A stretch of DNA of 64,000 nucleotides from an uncultured Clostridia bacterium (GCA_947627455.1 CANQWC010000008.1:1-64000); one strand, 5' to 3'. Counted from the first letter of the stretch, positions 46,192 to 59,279 are shown. A program made the numbers and translations. Notes: generated by a model from the letters alone, not told the origin.

Positions 46192-46771
46192 ACCCCCTCA
46201 TCATCGGTTGAAGCTGAGTTCCGCTCATCGCGGCGGCGAGAGCCTCTTCAAGAAGGCTGAAGTCGGCGACGGCGGACATCGGTTTTTTGACGATGTCGTC
46301 CTGGCGGTAGGGGACGAAGTAGAAATTTCTGTAATTTTGCAGCGCGCCGATATTCTTCGCGGCGGCGGCAAGGGCGTCGTTTGTCGAGATCGCGGTGAGA
46401 ACAGGCCGCGAATTGCGGATATGGCTCTTCACGGCCATCGTGACGGGCGTGTCGTTGACCCCGCTTGAAAGCTTCGCGAGGGTGTTCGAGGTGCATGGCG
46501 CGACGACGAGGATATCAAACATTTTTTTCGGGCCGATCGGCTCGGCGGCCTCGATGGTGTGAATAATTTCTTTTTTCGTGATGCCCGTCAGCCGCTCGCG
46601 GGTCTGCTCGGCAGTTCCGAAGCGGGTCGAGAGGTTATAGGCGTTGAACGAGGCTATCGGCGTGACGTCGTGGCCGAGCGCGCAGAGCCTTTCCATCGCG
46701 CGAAAAGACTCTTCAAAGGTGCAGAACGAGCCCGTCAGCGCATAGCCGATCTTATATTTCGGGCAGTCCAT
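46190..46771 (-). CDS. dpaB: Dipicolinate synthase subunit B
   Basis: IGYALTGSFCTFEESFRAMERL...LVVAPCTSNTLAKLSSGVNDTPVTMAVKSHIRNSRPV flavoprotein family; adjacent to dpaA. Confidence 0.92.
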   Translation of the reverse strand: MDCPKYKIGYALTGSFCTFEESFRAMERLCALGHDVTPIASFNAYNLSTRFGTAEQTRERLTGITKKEIIHTIEAAEPIGPKKMFDILVVAPCTSNTLAKLSSGVNDTPVTMAVKSHIRNSRPVLTAISTNDALAAAAKNIGALQNYRNFYFVPYRQDDIVKKPMSAVADFSLLEEALAAAMSGTQLQPMMRG

Positions 46772-47606
46772 TTTCGACGGCCTCCTCTGTCTCGATTATC
46801 CTTTCCGCGATGAGATATCCCGCCGTCTTCGGGGCGGTTTTCCCGGGCAGCCCCGGGGCGGTGAGCGCCTTGATTCCGAGCTCTTTTGCCGCTTCAAAAT
46901 CAGTGCCGTAGGGCTTTGAGGCGAGGTCAAGAACAAGGCAGTCTTTTTTCATGAGCATTAGCTCATCTCTGCCGAGGATATTCTTCGGGACGGTGTTTAT
47001 AACCGTGTCGGCGGATTTAAGCATATCTTCATCTAAGAATCCGCAGGGGGAATAGCCGAGCTCTCGGGCGGCCTCTCTCGCCGTTTCCGAGCGCGCTGAG
47101 ACCGAAGCCCTTGCGCCGAGAGCAGAGAGCGCCTTTGCGCAGGCTTTGCCGACGCGGCCGAAGCCCAAAATCGCGGCGGACGAGCCGTCGACGGAAATAT
47201 CCGTCTCGCGAAGAATTATTTCGACCGCTCCCTCGGCGGTCAGAAGCGCATTTTTAAGCGTGAGCTCTTCATCGTCAAAAAAGTCGTGAACCTTCGCGCA
47301 GCGCTCGGCGCAGTAGCTGAGAAAGCTCTCTGAAAGCCCGCCGCCGAAGAGCGTTCCGCCGTATTTTAAAAGCTCGAGGACGGAAACATCGGGGATTTTT
47401 TGGCTGAGCTCGGGGGCGTTGAGGTATCCCTCGGAAAATGAGAGATATGGCAGCACAACAATGTCCGCCTGTTTTATTTCCCATATCGGGCGGCTTTTCG
47501 CGAAGCCGTAGGTGTAAACTTCAAATGTGTCGGCGAGCCGCTCTGAGGCATACTCCATTCGGCGGTCTCCGCCCATCACAAGAAGGGTCTTTTTCATGTA
47601 TTTCAC
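46752..47606 (-). CDS. dpaA: Dipicolinate synthase subunit A
   Basis: LVMGGDRRMEYASERLAD; AILGFGRVGKACAKALSALGARASVSARS Rossmann; overlaps dpaB by 20 bp. Confidence 0.9.
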   Translation of the reverse strand: MKYMKKTLLVMGGDRRMEYASERLADTFEVYTYGFAKSRPIWEIKQADIVVLPYLSFSEGYLNAPELSQKIPDVSVLELLKYGGTLFGGGLSESFLSYCAERCAKVHDFFDDEELTLKNALLTAEGAVEIILRETDISVDGSSAAILGFGRVGKACAKALSALGARASVSARSETAREAARELGYSPCGFLDEDMLKSADTVINTVPKNILGRDELMLMKKDCLVLDLASKPYGTDFEAAKELGIKALTAPGLPGKTAPKTAGYLIAERIIETEEAVENGLPEI

Positions 47607-47709
47607 TCCTAACAGGAAGTTATGCTTCAGTCTATGCGCCTCGGCGGTCAGGCGTTACCTTTCGGCAAAATAGATAAAGAATCGGGCGTTTTTTCATCAC
47701 CAAAGGCTA

Positions 47710-47739
47710 TTGAAAGTGTGCGCTCGGGCATGATATAAT
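47710..47739 (+). promoter_or_regulatory. Sigma-A-type promoter of DUF1846 gene
   Basis: TTGAAA - 18 nt - TATAAT. Confidence 0.6.
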
Positions 47740-47768
47740 TATCTAAATATTGCATTTTCGGAGGGAAT

Positions 47769-49253
47769 ATGACAAAGATCGGTTTTGACAACGAAAAATA
47801 TCTTAGCATGCAGTCGCAGCATATAAAGGAGAGGATAAAAAGCTTCGGCGGAAAGCTTTATCTTGAGTTCGGCGGAAAGCTCTTCGACGACTACCACGCC
47901 TCAAGGGTTCTCCCGGGGTTCAAGCCTGACTCGAAGCTTCAGATGCTCTTGCAGCTTAAAGATCACGCCGAGATAGTCGTGGTCATAAGCTCTGAGGACA
48001 TCGCCCAGAATAAGGTCAGGGGAGACATCGGAATCACCTACGACCTTGACGTTCTGCGCCTCATCGACAGCTTTCGGGCATACGGGCTCTACGTCGGAAG
48101 CGTGGTGCTCACAAGATATGAAAGCCAGCCCGCGGCGCTCGCGTTCGCGAACAAGCTTAAAAGCCTCGGCATAACCGTTTACCGCCACTATCCGATTGAG
48201 GGCTATCCCTCTAATCTTGCCCACGTCATCAGCGACGAGGGCTACGGCAAGAACGATTACATCGAGACCACGCGCGAGCTTGTTGTCATCACCGCCCCGG
48301 GCCCGGGCAGCGGAAAGATGGCGACCTGCCTTTCTCAGCTTTATCACGAGCACAAGAGGGGGGTCAAGGCGGGGTATGCAAAGTTTGAGACCTTCCCGAT
48401 CTGGTCGATACCCCTCAACCACCCCGTGAACCTTGCCTATGAGGCCGCGACTGCCGACCTCTCGGACGTAAACATGATCGACCCCTATCACCTTGAGGCC
48501 TACGGAAAGCTCGCGGTCAACTATAACAGGGACATCGAGGTCTTCCCCGTTCTCAACGCGATTTTCAATATGATTCTCGGCGAGTCGCCGTATAAGTCGC
48601 CGACGGATATGGGCGTGAACATGGCGGGGTTCTGCATCGTCGACGATGACGTTTGCGCCGAGGCTTCAAAGCAGGAGATAATCAGGCGTTACTATAAGGC
48701 CCTCGGGCAGAGGAAGCTCGGCAACTCATCGGAAGACGAGGTTCTGCGAATCGAGCTTTTGATGAAAAAGGCGGGGATCACCACCGCCGACAGAAAGCCC
48801 GTCAGCCCCGCCCTCACCAAGGCAGAGCTCACGGGTGCGCCCGCGGCGGCCATCGAGCTTTCAGACGGAAGGATAATCACGGGCAAGACCTCGGAGCTTT
48901 TGGGAGCTTCTTCGGCGATGCTTCTTAACGCGCTGAAAGCCTTAGCGGGGATACCAGATGAAACGCTTCTGATGTCTCCCTCGGTGATCGAGCCTATCCA
49001 GCGGCTCAAGGTGAACCACCTCGGCAACGAGAACCCGAGGCTTCACACCGATGAAATCCTCATCGCGCTGTCGATCTGCGCCTCTCAGGACGAGAACGCA
49101 AGGCTTGCCCTCGATCAGCTCAAAAAGCTTGAGGGCTGCGAGATGCATTCGAGCGTGATACTCTCGTCGGTCGACCTGAAGATTTTCAGGCGCCTGAAAG
49201 TCAACGTTACCTGCGAGCCCGTCTATCAGAAGCAGCGGCTCTATCACAAGTGA
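47769..49253 (+). CDS. DUF1846 family protein
   Basis: [49 protein letters not shown] characteristic of the family. Confidence 0.9.
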   Translation: MTKIGFDNEKYLSMQSQHIKERIKSFGGKLYLEFGGKLFDDYHASRVLPGFKPDSKLQMLLQLKDHAEIVVVISSEDIAQNKVRGDIGITYDLDVLRLIDSFRAYGLYVGSVVLTRYESQPAALAFANKLKSLGITVYRHYPIEGYPSNLAHVISDEGYGKNDYIETTRELVVITAPGPGSGKMATCLSQLYHEHKRGVKAGYAKFETFPIWSIPLNHPVNLAYEAATADLSDVNMIDPYHLEAYGKLAVNYNRDIEVFPVLNAIFNMILGESPYKSPTDMGVNMAGFCIVDDDVCAEASKQEIIRRYYKALGQRKLGNSSEDEVLRIELLMKKAGITTADRKPVSPALTKAELTGAPAAAIELSDGRIITGKTSELLGASSAMLLNALKALAGIPDETLLMSPSVIEPIQRLKVNHLGNENPRLHTDEILIALSICASQDENARLALDQLKKLEGCEMHSSVILSSVDLKIFRRLKVNVTCEPVYQKQRLYHK

Positions 49254-49257
49254 TATA

Positions 49258-49287
49258 AAAAAAGAGCTCCCCCAAGGAGCTCTTTTC
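49258..49287. terminator. Intrinsic terminator between convergent genes
   Basis: AAAAAGAGCTCCcccaaGGAGCTCTTTTC. Confidence 0.85.
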
Positions 49288-49294
49288 TATGGGT

Positions 49295-49993
49295 TTATTT
49301 CTTTATCTGGCCGTAGTAGGCGTTTGCGCCGTGCTTGCGGAGGTAGTGCTTGTCGAGGAGCTCCTGCTGCATCGGCGGGACGTCGCCGCCGTTGATTATC
49401 TTCGAGTACATCGCCATCTTTGCGCACTCCTCAAGAATCACCGAGTGGTGCACCGAGTCGACGGCGTCCTTGCCCCAAGCGAACGGCCCGTGTGAATGGA
49501 CCAGAACGCAGGGTATCGCGTCGGGGTCGAGGTTTTTAAAGGTCTCGATGATGACCAGCCCCGTGTTTTTTTCATATTCGCCCGCGATCTCCTCGGGGGT
49601 CATTTTTCTTGTGCAGGGCACCGCGCCGTAGAAGTAGTCGCCGTGGGTCGTGCCGAGGGCGGGGATAGGCTTTCCCGCCTGAGCGAAGCTTGTCGCGAAG
49701 GTCGAGTGGGTATGGGTAACTCCGCCGATGTTCGGGAACGCCTTGTAGAATTCGATGTGGGTCGGAGTGTCCGAAGATGGCCTGAGATCGCCCTCGACGA
49801 CCTTTCCGTCAAGGTCGACGACGACCATGTCTTCGGGCTTCATTTCGTCATATTCGACCCCCGAGGGCTTTATCACGACAAGGCCCTTTTCGCGGTCGAT
49901 GCCCGAGACGTTGCCCCAAGTGAATGTGATTAGCCCGTATTTCGGCAGGAGCATATTCGCCTCATAGACTTCGTTTTTCAGTTTTTCAAGCAT
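49295..49993 (-). CDS. araD: L-ribulose-5-phosphate 4-epimerase-like class II aldolase
   Basis: [68 protein letters not shown]; start MLEKLKNEV. Confidence 0.88.
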   Translation of the reverse strand: MLEKLKNEVYEANMLLPKYGLITFTWGNVSGIDREKGLVVIKPSGVEYDEMKPEDMVVVDLDGKVVEGDLRPSSDTPTHIEFYKAFPNIGGVTHTHSTFATSFAQAGKPIPALGTTHGDYFYGAVPCTRKMTPEEIAGEYEKNTGLVIIETFKNLDPDAIPCVLVHSHGPFAWGKDAVDSVHHSVILEECAKMAMYSKIINGGDVPPMQQELLDKHYLRKHGANAYYGQIKK

Positions 49994-50039
49994 AAATACC
50001 GTCCTTTCATCTTTTCGGGTGAAACTTCCCCGAGGATTT

Positions 50040-50543
50040 TCATATAATGTTTGTAGAGCCCTCCGAGAGGTCGCAGTGGGTGACAAGTATTCCCGATTTA
50101 GTGACGTCGATCACGCAGTATGACGGGCCGAGGCCGTCGCGCGGCTTGCCGAGGCTCCCGGGGTTGATGAAGTATACCCCGTCGATATAGTCGCATCTTC
50201 TCTCGTGAGTGTGGCCGAAGAGGACAGCGGTAGCGCCGTTGTCTTTCGCGAGCTTTTTAAGCCCGCCGAGGCCGAAATTGACATGCTGAACATGCCCGTG
50301 GGTATAGAGAAACCGCTGCCCGTCGGTCTCATAAACGCCGACAGTCGGGTCATATGAGCCGTAGTCGCAGTTCCCCGCGACCTTTAAAATCTGCTTGTCG
50401 GGGCAGAGGACGCTCACGTTGTCAAGGTCGCCCTCGCTGTCGCCCAAAAAGATATAGAGGTCGGTGAAGAGGCGCGTCTGCTCAAAAAAAGCATGAACGT
50501 TTCGGTGACAGCGGTGGGAATCGGAAAAAACTGTTATTCTCAT
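50040..50543 (-). CDS. YfcE/MJ0936-type metallophosphoesterase
   Basis: [56 protein letters not shown]. Confidence 0.92.
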   Translation of the reverse strand: MRITVFSDSHRCHRNVHAFFEQTRLFTDLYIFLGDSEGDLDNVSVLCPDKQILKVAGNCDYGSYDPTVGVYETDGQRFLYTHGHVQHVNFGLGGLKKLAKDNGATAVLFGHTHERRCDYIDGVYFINPGSLGKPRDGLGPSYCVIDVTKSGILVTHCDLSEGSTNII

Positions 50544-50615
50544 ATCCTTTTCCTTTCAAGGCATTTTTACCATAATAACATACATCGCAAAATTTTTCAA
50601 GTGGAGGAATATAAT

Positions 50616-50861
50616 ATGAATCTGAACAAAAATCAGGTCGATTCGCTTGTGGCGATGACTTCAAAAAAGCTCGGCGTTCCCGAGCAGAGCCTCAGAACCG
50701 AGCTTGAAAACGGCACCTTTGATCGGCTTTTGTCAACGCTCCCGAGGGGAGACCAGCAGAAGCTTACGGCGGCGCTTTCAAACCCCGCGACCGCTCAGGC
50801 GGTGCTTTCAAGTCCTCAGGCAAAACAGCTCATGCAGAAGCTCTTCGGAAGCGGAAAATAA
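50616..50861 (+). CDS. Small conserved hypothetical protein
   Basis: ATG at 50616 with GTGGAGG RBS; MNLNKNQVDSLVAMTSKKLGVPEQSLRTELENG. Confidence 0.7.
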   Translation: MNLNKNQVDSLVAMTSKKLGVPEQSLRTELENGTFDRLLSTLPRGDQQKLTAALSNPATAQAVLSSPQAKQLMQKLFGSGK

Positions 50862-50873
50862 GGAGGCATTGAA

Positions 50874-51230
50874 ATGGACGACCTCGCCGAAAGGATTAAC
50901 AGCGTTCTTTCCGACCCCGAATCAGTCAGACAGCTCGGCGAGATCGCTAAAATGCTCGGTTTTCCGCCGCCTGATGAAAATTCCCCGCCGATTCAGGCCG
51001 AAGCCACGCAGGGCGTCAATCCCGCCGCTCTGGCCGAGCTTATGTCAAAGCTCAGAGAGGCGGGTGGGGACGATGACAACATAAATTTTCTCAACGCTTT
51101 GAGGCCGCTTCTGAGCGAAGAAAAACGCCCGCGCATCGACCGCGCGATAAAGCTTCTTAAGCTTATAAATCTTCTGCCCGTTTTAAAGGACAGCGGGCTT
51201 CTGGGAGGCGACCTTCTTGGCATCTTATAG
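50874..51230 (+). CDS. Hypothetical protein
   Basis: Start codon 12 nt downstream of preceding ORF's end, AAGGAGGCATT RBS; overlaps next ORF. Confidence 0.75.
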   Translation: MDDLAERINSVLSDPESVRQLGEIAKMLGFPPPDENSPPIQAEATQGVNPAALAELMSKLREAGGDDDNINFLNALRPLLSEEKRPRIDRAIKLLKLINLLPVLKDSGLLGGDLLGIL

Positions 51231-51513
51231 CGGAGATTTCAATACCATGCAGGAGGAGGCCCTCGCACGGCTTCGGGAGATGCAAAAGCGCTCGCGCACG
51301 GCGGTGAATAAGTCTGAACCCGCGCCGCAACATCAGCAGAACGAAAAGCATCAGCCCGAACCTCGCCGAAACAACACCGACCCGCTCAAAAGCCTTTTGG
51401 GCGACTTCAAGATCGACTCGGAGAAGGCGCTGATACTGCTGATGCTGTTTGTGCTCTACAAAAACAAGGCGGACATAAAGCTGCTCCTTGCGCTGGGGTA
51501 TCTTTTGATTTAG
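51217..51513 (+). CDS. Hypothetical protein with C-terminal hydrophobic segment
   Basis: 14-nt overlap with preceding ORF; EKALILLMLFVLYKNKADIKLLLALGYLLI. Confidence 0.65.
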   Translation: MASYSGDFNTMQEEALARLREMQKRSRTAVNKSEPAPQHQQNEKHQPEPRRNNTDPLKSLLGDFKIDSEKALILLMLFVLYKNKADIKLLLALGYLLI

Positions 51514-51514
51514 C

Positions 51515-51543
51515 TTGACTTTTTTCTCGCGAGAGGGTATATT
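51515..51543 (+). promoter_or_regulatory. Sigma-A-type promoter of FTR-like gene
   Basis: TTGACT - 17 nt - TATATT. Confidence 0.65.
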
Positions 51544-51573
51544 AAAGGTATCAGCTGAGAAAGAGGGGAGCTT

Positions 51574-51771
51574 GTGAAAATCACATTCAATCAGAATAAA
51601 GAGCTTGTCGCGGCGATTCGCGAGGGGCTCAAGCGCAAGGACGGGCATTGCCCATGCCGACGGGAGATCAGCGAGGACACCGTCTGCATGTGCCGTGAAT
51701 TCCGCGAGCAGATAGCCGACCCCGATTTCGAGGGGTATTGCCACTGTATGCTGTATTACAAGGAAAAATAG
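51574..51771 (+). CDS. Short ferredoxin-thioredoxin reductase catalytic-chain-like protein
   Basis: HCPCRREISEDTVCMCREFREQIADPDFEGYCHCMLY: CPC/CMC/CHC motif set; followed by thioredoxin. Confidence 0.82.
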   Translation: MKITFNQNKELVAAIREGLKRKDGHCPCRREISEDTVCMCREFREQIADPDFEGYCHCMLYYKEK

Positions 51772-51803
51772 GCGCATAATAACCGCGAAAGGAAGTTGAA
51801 AAT

Positions 51804-52112
51804 ATGCATGTTGAACTTACATCTGTAAATTTTAATGACGAGGTTTTGAGCTGCGACAAGCCCGTTATCGTCGATTTTTGGGCAGAGTGGTGCGGGCCGT
51901 GCAGAATGCTGTCGCCGATAATCGAAGAGATCGCCGCCGAGCGCGAGGACATCAAGGTCTGTAAGCTGAACGTCGACGACGAGCCCGAGCTCGCGAACAG
52001 CTACGGCGTTTCGGCGATACCGACGGTAATATGCTTCAAAGGCGGCAAGCCCGCGGGCACGTCGCTCGGCTTCAAGCAAAAGGACGAGCTTGTAAAGGCG
52101 CTGGGGATATAA
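51804..52112 (+). CDS. trxA: Thioredoxin
   Basis: VDFWAEWCGPCRMLSPIIEEIA; AIPTVICFKGGK. Confidence 0.95.
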   Translation: MHVELTSVNFNDEVLSCDKPVIVDFWAEWCGPCRMLSPIIEEIAAEREDIKVCKLNVDDEPELANSYGVSAIPTVICFKGGKPAGTSLGFKQKDELVKALGI

Positions 52113-52139
52113 AGGCGCAGCGATGGATTGAGGGAAATT

Positions 52140-52460
52140 AAAAGTTTTCGGTTGAGCCTTTTGCAAAAGGCTCACGGGTTTCCAAAGGGCAGCGCCCTTT
52201 GGTCGCGCTCCGCAGAGCGCGAAATCTCCAAAAAAGAGCACGCGGTTAAGCGTGCTCTTTTTAAAAGCGTAAGCGAAACGCAGGAAGGGGAGCGAAAATC
52301 TGTCCGGTGGACAGTTTTCGCGTGGGGGGGGGAAAAACCTCGTCGGGGGTTCCCCCGATTTTCGAGCGCCAGCGAGAAAATTTCCCCGCCGCCGAGCTTG
52401 CGAGGCGGCCAGTAGCGGAGGGGGTTCGGGGGAAACCCGCAGGGTGCCCCCGACTTTATC
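52140..52460. repeat. Hairpin-rich intergenic island (at least 7 consecutive stem-loops), includes terminator 52231-52263 and a 9-G run 52324-52332
   Basis: GCCTTTTGCAAAAGGC, AAAGGGCAGCGCCCTTT, GCGCTCCGCAGAGCGC, AAAGAGCACGcggttaaGCGTGCTCTTT, CTGTCCGGTGGACAG, CGGGGGTTCCCCCG, CCGCCGAGCTTGCGAGGCGG. Confidence 0.8.
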
Positions 52461-52520
52461 TAATTTGTCGGTGCTCTTGGTCCGTCTTTCACGATTGCTA
52501 AGCCCGATTGGCTGCAAAAA

Positions 52521-52640
52521 CCATGTTCATGCCCCCTCCCCTTGAGGGGAGGGGGCATTGCTATTTTATAGTTTGCGCGAAACCCGAATGGGGGAGGGGT
52601 GGCTAAGAATAGCATGAGCGAAGCGAATACCTTTTTAGGG
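52521..52640 (-). repeat. Dispersed intergenic repeat, copy 2 (inverted relative to 19451-19562)
   Basis: Reverse complement reads ATTCGCTTCGCTCATGCTATTCTTAGCCACCCCTCCC...GCCCCCTCCCCTCAAGGGGAGGGGGC. Confidence 0.8.
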
Positions 52641-52699
52641 GGTGCGGGGGATTTATCCCCCTGCATTTATTTATCCTGTCGGCATATAGTGTCATCTCC

Positions 52700-52859
52700 G
52701 CCGAGCTTTGTCTGCGAGCACGAGTGTTCAATCCCAGACGGCGGCGAAGCGCGATTGGCTGCAAAAACCGTCTTTCTATGAACGTCGGGCTTTGTCTGCG
52801 AGCACGAGTGTTCAATCCCAAACGGACACGAAGTGCGAGCAGCAACAAAACCGACTTTC
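52700..52859 (+). repeat. Two direct ~73-75-bp repeats (offset about 86 bp), with a partial third copy at 52503-52522
   Basis: GCTTTGTCTGCGAGCACGAGTGTTCAATCCCAGACGG...CAAAAACCGTCTTTC and GCTTTGTCTGCGAGCACGAGTGTTCAATCCCAAACGG...CAAAACCGACTTTC. Confidence 0.85.
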
Positions 52860-52860
52860 A

Positions 52861-53262
52861 TTATTTCCCCGCTACCGCGAGCCTGAGCTCGGCTCGTTGA
52901 AGCTTGATCTTTGCAAGCTGCTTCGAGGCATCGTTTTTGGGGTTTTCTATCCTCGAGAGGGCTTTTTCTTTTGCGTGTTTGGCGCGCTCGGGGTCGATGT
53001 CCTCGGCCCATTCAAAGGTCGTCGGCGCAAGAAAAACGCCCTCCTTTGTGACATTCAGAAGACCGCCGCAGCAGGCCGCACGCCTCGGTTCGCCGTCGTC
53101 GGTATAAACTCGGCACTCGCCGATTCCGACAGCGGTCAGATAGGGGATATGCCCCGCAAGAATCGCGACATCGCCGTCAATCGAGCGCAGAGAGAGCTGC
53201 CTTGCCTCGCCGTCGAAGAAAACGCCGTCGGGCGAGACTATCTTCAAATGAAAATCTGCCAA
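52861..53262 (-). CDS. atpC: F-type ATP synthase epsilon subunit
   Basis: FHLKIVSPDGVFFDGEARQLSLRSIDGDVAILAGHIPYLTAVGIG. Confidence 0.93.
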   Translation of the reverse strand: MADFHLKIVSPDGVFFDGEARQLSLRSIDGDVAILAGHIPYLTAVGIGECRVYTDDGEPRRAACCGGLLNVTKEGVFLAPTTFEWAEDIDPERAKHAKEKALSRIENPKNDASKQLAKIKLQRAELRLAVAGK

Positions 53263-53280
53263 AGCGATTCTCCTTTCGGG

Positions 53281-54705
<1,425 letters not shown>

Positions 54706-55557
54706 TTATTGCTCTGCCTGAGCGCCCGAGACGATTTCGGTTATCTGGCGGGTGATGGTGCTCTTTCTCGCCTTGTTATACTTAAGCCGAAGGTCGTCGA
54801 TGATCTCGTCGGCGTTTGAGGTCGCGCTTTCCATCGCGGTTCTTCGCGAGGCAAGCTCTGACGCGAAGCTTTCGCAGACCGCGCCCCAGATAAGCCCCGA
54901 AACGGTGTCGGGTATTATCGAGTTGAAGACCGCGCCCGCCCCGGGCTCAACAAGGGTATACTTTGCCTCGCTGCCGTCGGAAAGAAGCTCTTTGTCGAGC
55001 GGAAGAAGCTTAAGCTGAGCGGGCTCCTGTCCGAGCATCGTCACGAAGTTTGTGTAGATGCACACAAGCTCGTCGATCTCGCCGCCGAGAAACATCTCGC
55101 AAAGAAGCCTCGATATCTCGAAGCAGTCGCCGACGTCGATATCCTCGACGCTTGAATAGTCGTCCGAGACGATATCATAGCCGCGCCGCTCGAAGTGCTC
55201 GATCGAGCGCTTGCCGATCGGAAGAACAAGGGCGTTATTGCCGCCGATGAGCTCCTCGGCAAACTTGAAGACGTTGTTGTTATAGCCCCCCGCGAGGCCC
55301 CTGTCGCCCGCGATGACAACAAAGCAGGTCTTTTTATCGCCCTCGGCCTTTCGGCAGTAGCCCGTGTCGAGCGGCGAGACCGCCGAGGAAACATCGGAAA
55401 GGGCGGAATAAAGCTCGGTGTAAAACGGCCTGATTCGGTCGATTCGCTCCCTCGCCTTTGTAAGCTTTGAGATCGCGACAAGCTCCATCGCCTTGGTGAT
55501 CTGGCGGGTGCCCGAGATTGATTTTATTCTCAGGTTTATTTCTTTCATCGAGGCCAT
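54706..55557 (-). CDS. atpG: F-type ATP synthase gamma subunit
   Basis: INLRIKSISGTRQITKAMELVAISKL; C-terminal SATSNADEIIDDLRLKYNKARKSTITRQITEIVSGAQA. Confidence 0.96.
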   Translation of the reverse strand: MASMKEINLRIKSISGTRQITKAMELVAISKLTKARERIDRIRPFYTELYSALSDVSSAVSPLDTGYCRKAEGDKKTCFVVIAGDRGLAGGYNNNVFKFAEELIGGNNALVLPIGKRSIEHFERRGYDIVSDDYSSVEDIDVGDCFEISRLLCEMFLGGEIDELVCIYTNFVTMLGQEPAQLKLLPLDKELLSDGSEAKYTLVEPGAGAVFNSIIPDTVSGLIWGAVCESFASELASRRTAMESATSNADEIIDDLRLKYNKARKSTITRQITEIVSGAQAEQ

Positions 55558-55579
55558 AGCCGAGCCTCCTTTGTGTTAA

Positions 55580-57085
<1,506 letters not shown>

Positions 57086-57104
57086 AAATTCTCTCCGTTA
57101 AAAA

Positions 57105-57644
57105 TCAGTCCGAATTTTTTATCGAACGCCCGAGGCTCTTAAGCCGCTCCTTAACGCTCGCGTCATATCTCTTTCCGCCGTATTCAAGCCTTATGCCGCC
57201 GATGCATGACGGGTCGGTGCGGCAGGTCAGAAGAATCTCTGCCCCTGTTTTTTTTCTGAGCTTTTCGCAGAGGCGCTGCTTCTGCTCTTCGGAAAGAGGA
57301 ACAGCGGCGGTAGCTGTCACCGAAAGGATATTGTTATCGTCGCAGTAGAGGCGCTTATAGACCTCATAACAGCCCGAGACCGCGTCGCACCTGCGCTTTT
57401 CGGCGAGTATTTTCAGGGCGTTGAGCAGGCTTTTGTCGATCTTTCCCTCAAAAACTTTGCCGACGGTTTCGGCCCTTTCGCTTCGCCCGAGGCGGGGGTT
57501 TGAAAGAAGCCTGATAAAATCGGGGTTTTCTGAAAGAACGCCGCTTACAAGCTCAAGATCTTTAAAAACCTTTTCTGAGGCGTTCTCCTCGACAGCAAGC
57601 TGATAGAGAGCGGTGCCGAACTCGCGTGAAAAATCCCTGTCCAT
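57105..57644 (-). CDS. atpH: F-type ATP synthase delta subunit
   Basis: EFGTALYQLAVEE...SCIGGIRLEYGGKRYDASVKERLKSL; operon position. Confidence 0.92.
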   Translation of the reverse strand: MDRDFSREFGTALYQLAVEENASEKVFKDLELVSGVLSENPDFIRLLSNPRLGRSERAETVGKVFEGKIDKSLLNALKILAEKRRCDAVSGCYEVYKRLYCDDNNILSVTATAAVPLSEEQKQRLCEKLRKKTGAEILLTCRTDPSCIGGIRLEYGGKRYDASVKERLKSLGRSIKNSD

Positions 57645-57648
57645 AGGC

Positions 57649-58158
57649 TCACTCCCCGAGGCTTTCTATCGCGTCGTCGATCAAAGAGGCATGGGCCTTG
57701 GGGTCGAGCTCTTTTTCAACGACCTGCTCGGCGAGCGAGATGACCATATCCGAGATGGAGTCGCGCATCTCCTCTGCCGCCTTTTTCTTTGCAAGCTCAA
57801 TATCCTCATCGGCATTTTTGCGCCTGCGCTCGGCCTCGGCCTTGGCGTTTGAGATTATCTCGGCCGATTCGGCCTTGGCGCGGTCGCTCGCGGTTTTTAT
57901 CATCGAGTCGGCCTCAGACTTCGCGTCAGAAAGCTTTTTGAGGTAGAGCTCTTTTTCGGCCTCAGCCTCAGAAAGCGCCTTGTCGGCGTCGGAATAGGTC
58001 TTTCCGATCTCTTCCTCGCGCTTTTTGAGGATATTCTGCACGGGCTTGAAGAGGAACTTCTTTAAGATCAGCACGAGGATAAGAAGGTTTCCTATCGCCA
58101 TCAGGATATGCCATACGTTTATGGAGAGAAAATCAAGTGTTCCCGCCATTATTACCAT
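57649..58158 (-). CDS. atpF: F-type ATP synthase b subunit
   Basis: N-terminal TM plus long Ala/Glu/Lys coiled coil; operon position. Confidence 0.92.
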   Translation of the reverse strand: MVIMAGTLDFLSINVWHILMAIGNLLILVLILKKFLFKPVQNILKKREEEIGKTYSDADKALSEAEAEKELYLKKLSDAKSEADSMIKTASDRAKAESAEIISNAKAEAERRRKNADEDIELAKKKAAEEMRDSISDMVISLAEQVVEKELDPKAHASLIDDAIESLGE

Positions 58159-58179
58159 AATAAGACTGCCTTTCTTTGA

Positions 58180-58509
<330 letters not shown>

Positions 58510-58534
58510 TCAATTTTCTGCGGTTTTATTATAT

Positions 58535-59278
58535 CTATTCCGTTTCGGCGGCCGAGGCGATATAGAGCATGGTCAGCATGCAGAAGATAAACGCCTGTAA
58601 GACGCCGCTGAAAACGTCAAAATAGAGCGATAGGACGGCGGGGATACCGAGCTGAAGAATCGGAAGCTTCTGCCCCATTTCCCCCAAAACCCCGGGCAGC
58701 CAGCCGAACAAAGCGTTGTTTGCTGCGGCGAGCGCGGCATAGACGAGCGCCGAAACAACGGTGCCCGAGGCGACGTTGCCGAACATACGGAAGGCCATCG
58801 ACATCGGGGTGGCTATTTCGCCGAGAATGTTCATCGGGGTCATCACGAAGATAGGCTCGGTGAGGCTTTTTGCATAGCCGAGAGGGCCGTTTGTCTTGAT
58901 TTTGTAAAACGTTATGAGGATAAAGGTCATTATCGCCCAGCCGAGCGTTGTGTTGAGGTCCGATGTCGGCGGGTACATTCCGAGGAGCGAAATCAGGCTT
59001 GAGAACATCGCGAGGGAGAACAGCGCCGCGATGTAGGGCACGAACCACTTCCACTTTTTGCCCATGTTTGAGGTGACGAAGTTTTCGGCGGTTTTGACGA
59101 TGTATTCGGCGACGATCTGTTTTTTTGAGGTCGGCCGAACCTTAAGCCCGTGCGTCAGCCAGATGCAGACAAGCGCTATGCCGAGCATCACGAGCCACAT
59201 ATTTACCTGAGTTTCGGTTATCGTGATCCCGAACGGGAGCTCCAAGAGTATCTTTGCGCCCGTTACATCTATCTGCAT
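58535..59278 (-). CDS. atpB: F-type ATP synthase a subunit
   Basis: MTPMNILGEIATPMSMAFRMFGNVASGTVVSALV; C-terminal VFSGVLQAFIFCMLTMLYIASA. Confidence 0.95.
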   Translation of the reverse strand: MQIDVTGAKILLELPFGITITETQVNMWLVMLGIALVCIWLTHGLKVRPTSKKQIVAEYIVKTAENFVTSNMGKKWKWFVPYIAALFSLAMFSSLISLLGMYPPTSDLNTTLGWAIMTFILITFYKIKTNGPLGYAKSLTEPIFVMTPMNILGEIATPMSMAFRMFGNVASGTVVSALVYAALAAANNALFGWLPGVLGEMGQKLPILQLGIPAVLSLYFDVFSGVLQAFIFCMLTMLYIASAAETE

Positions 59279-59279
59279 G

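Noticed and set aside
52324-52332. 9-G tract as a phase-variation switch
   Set aside because: Lies in a noncoding hairpin island at a convergent junction, past the predicted trxA terminator; no gene it could plausibly control
52700-52859. Direct repeats considered as a CRISPR array remnant
   Set aside because: Only two full units plus a fragment, repeat longer (~75 bp) than CRISPR repeats, spacer only ~10 bp, no cas genes
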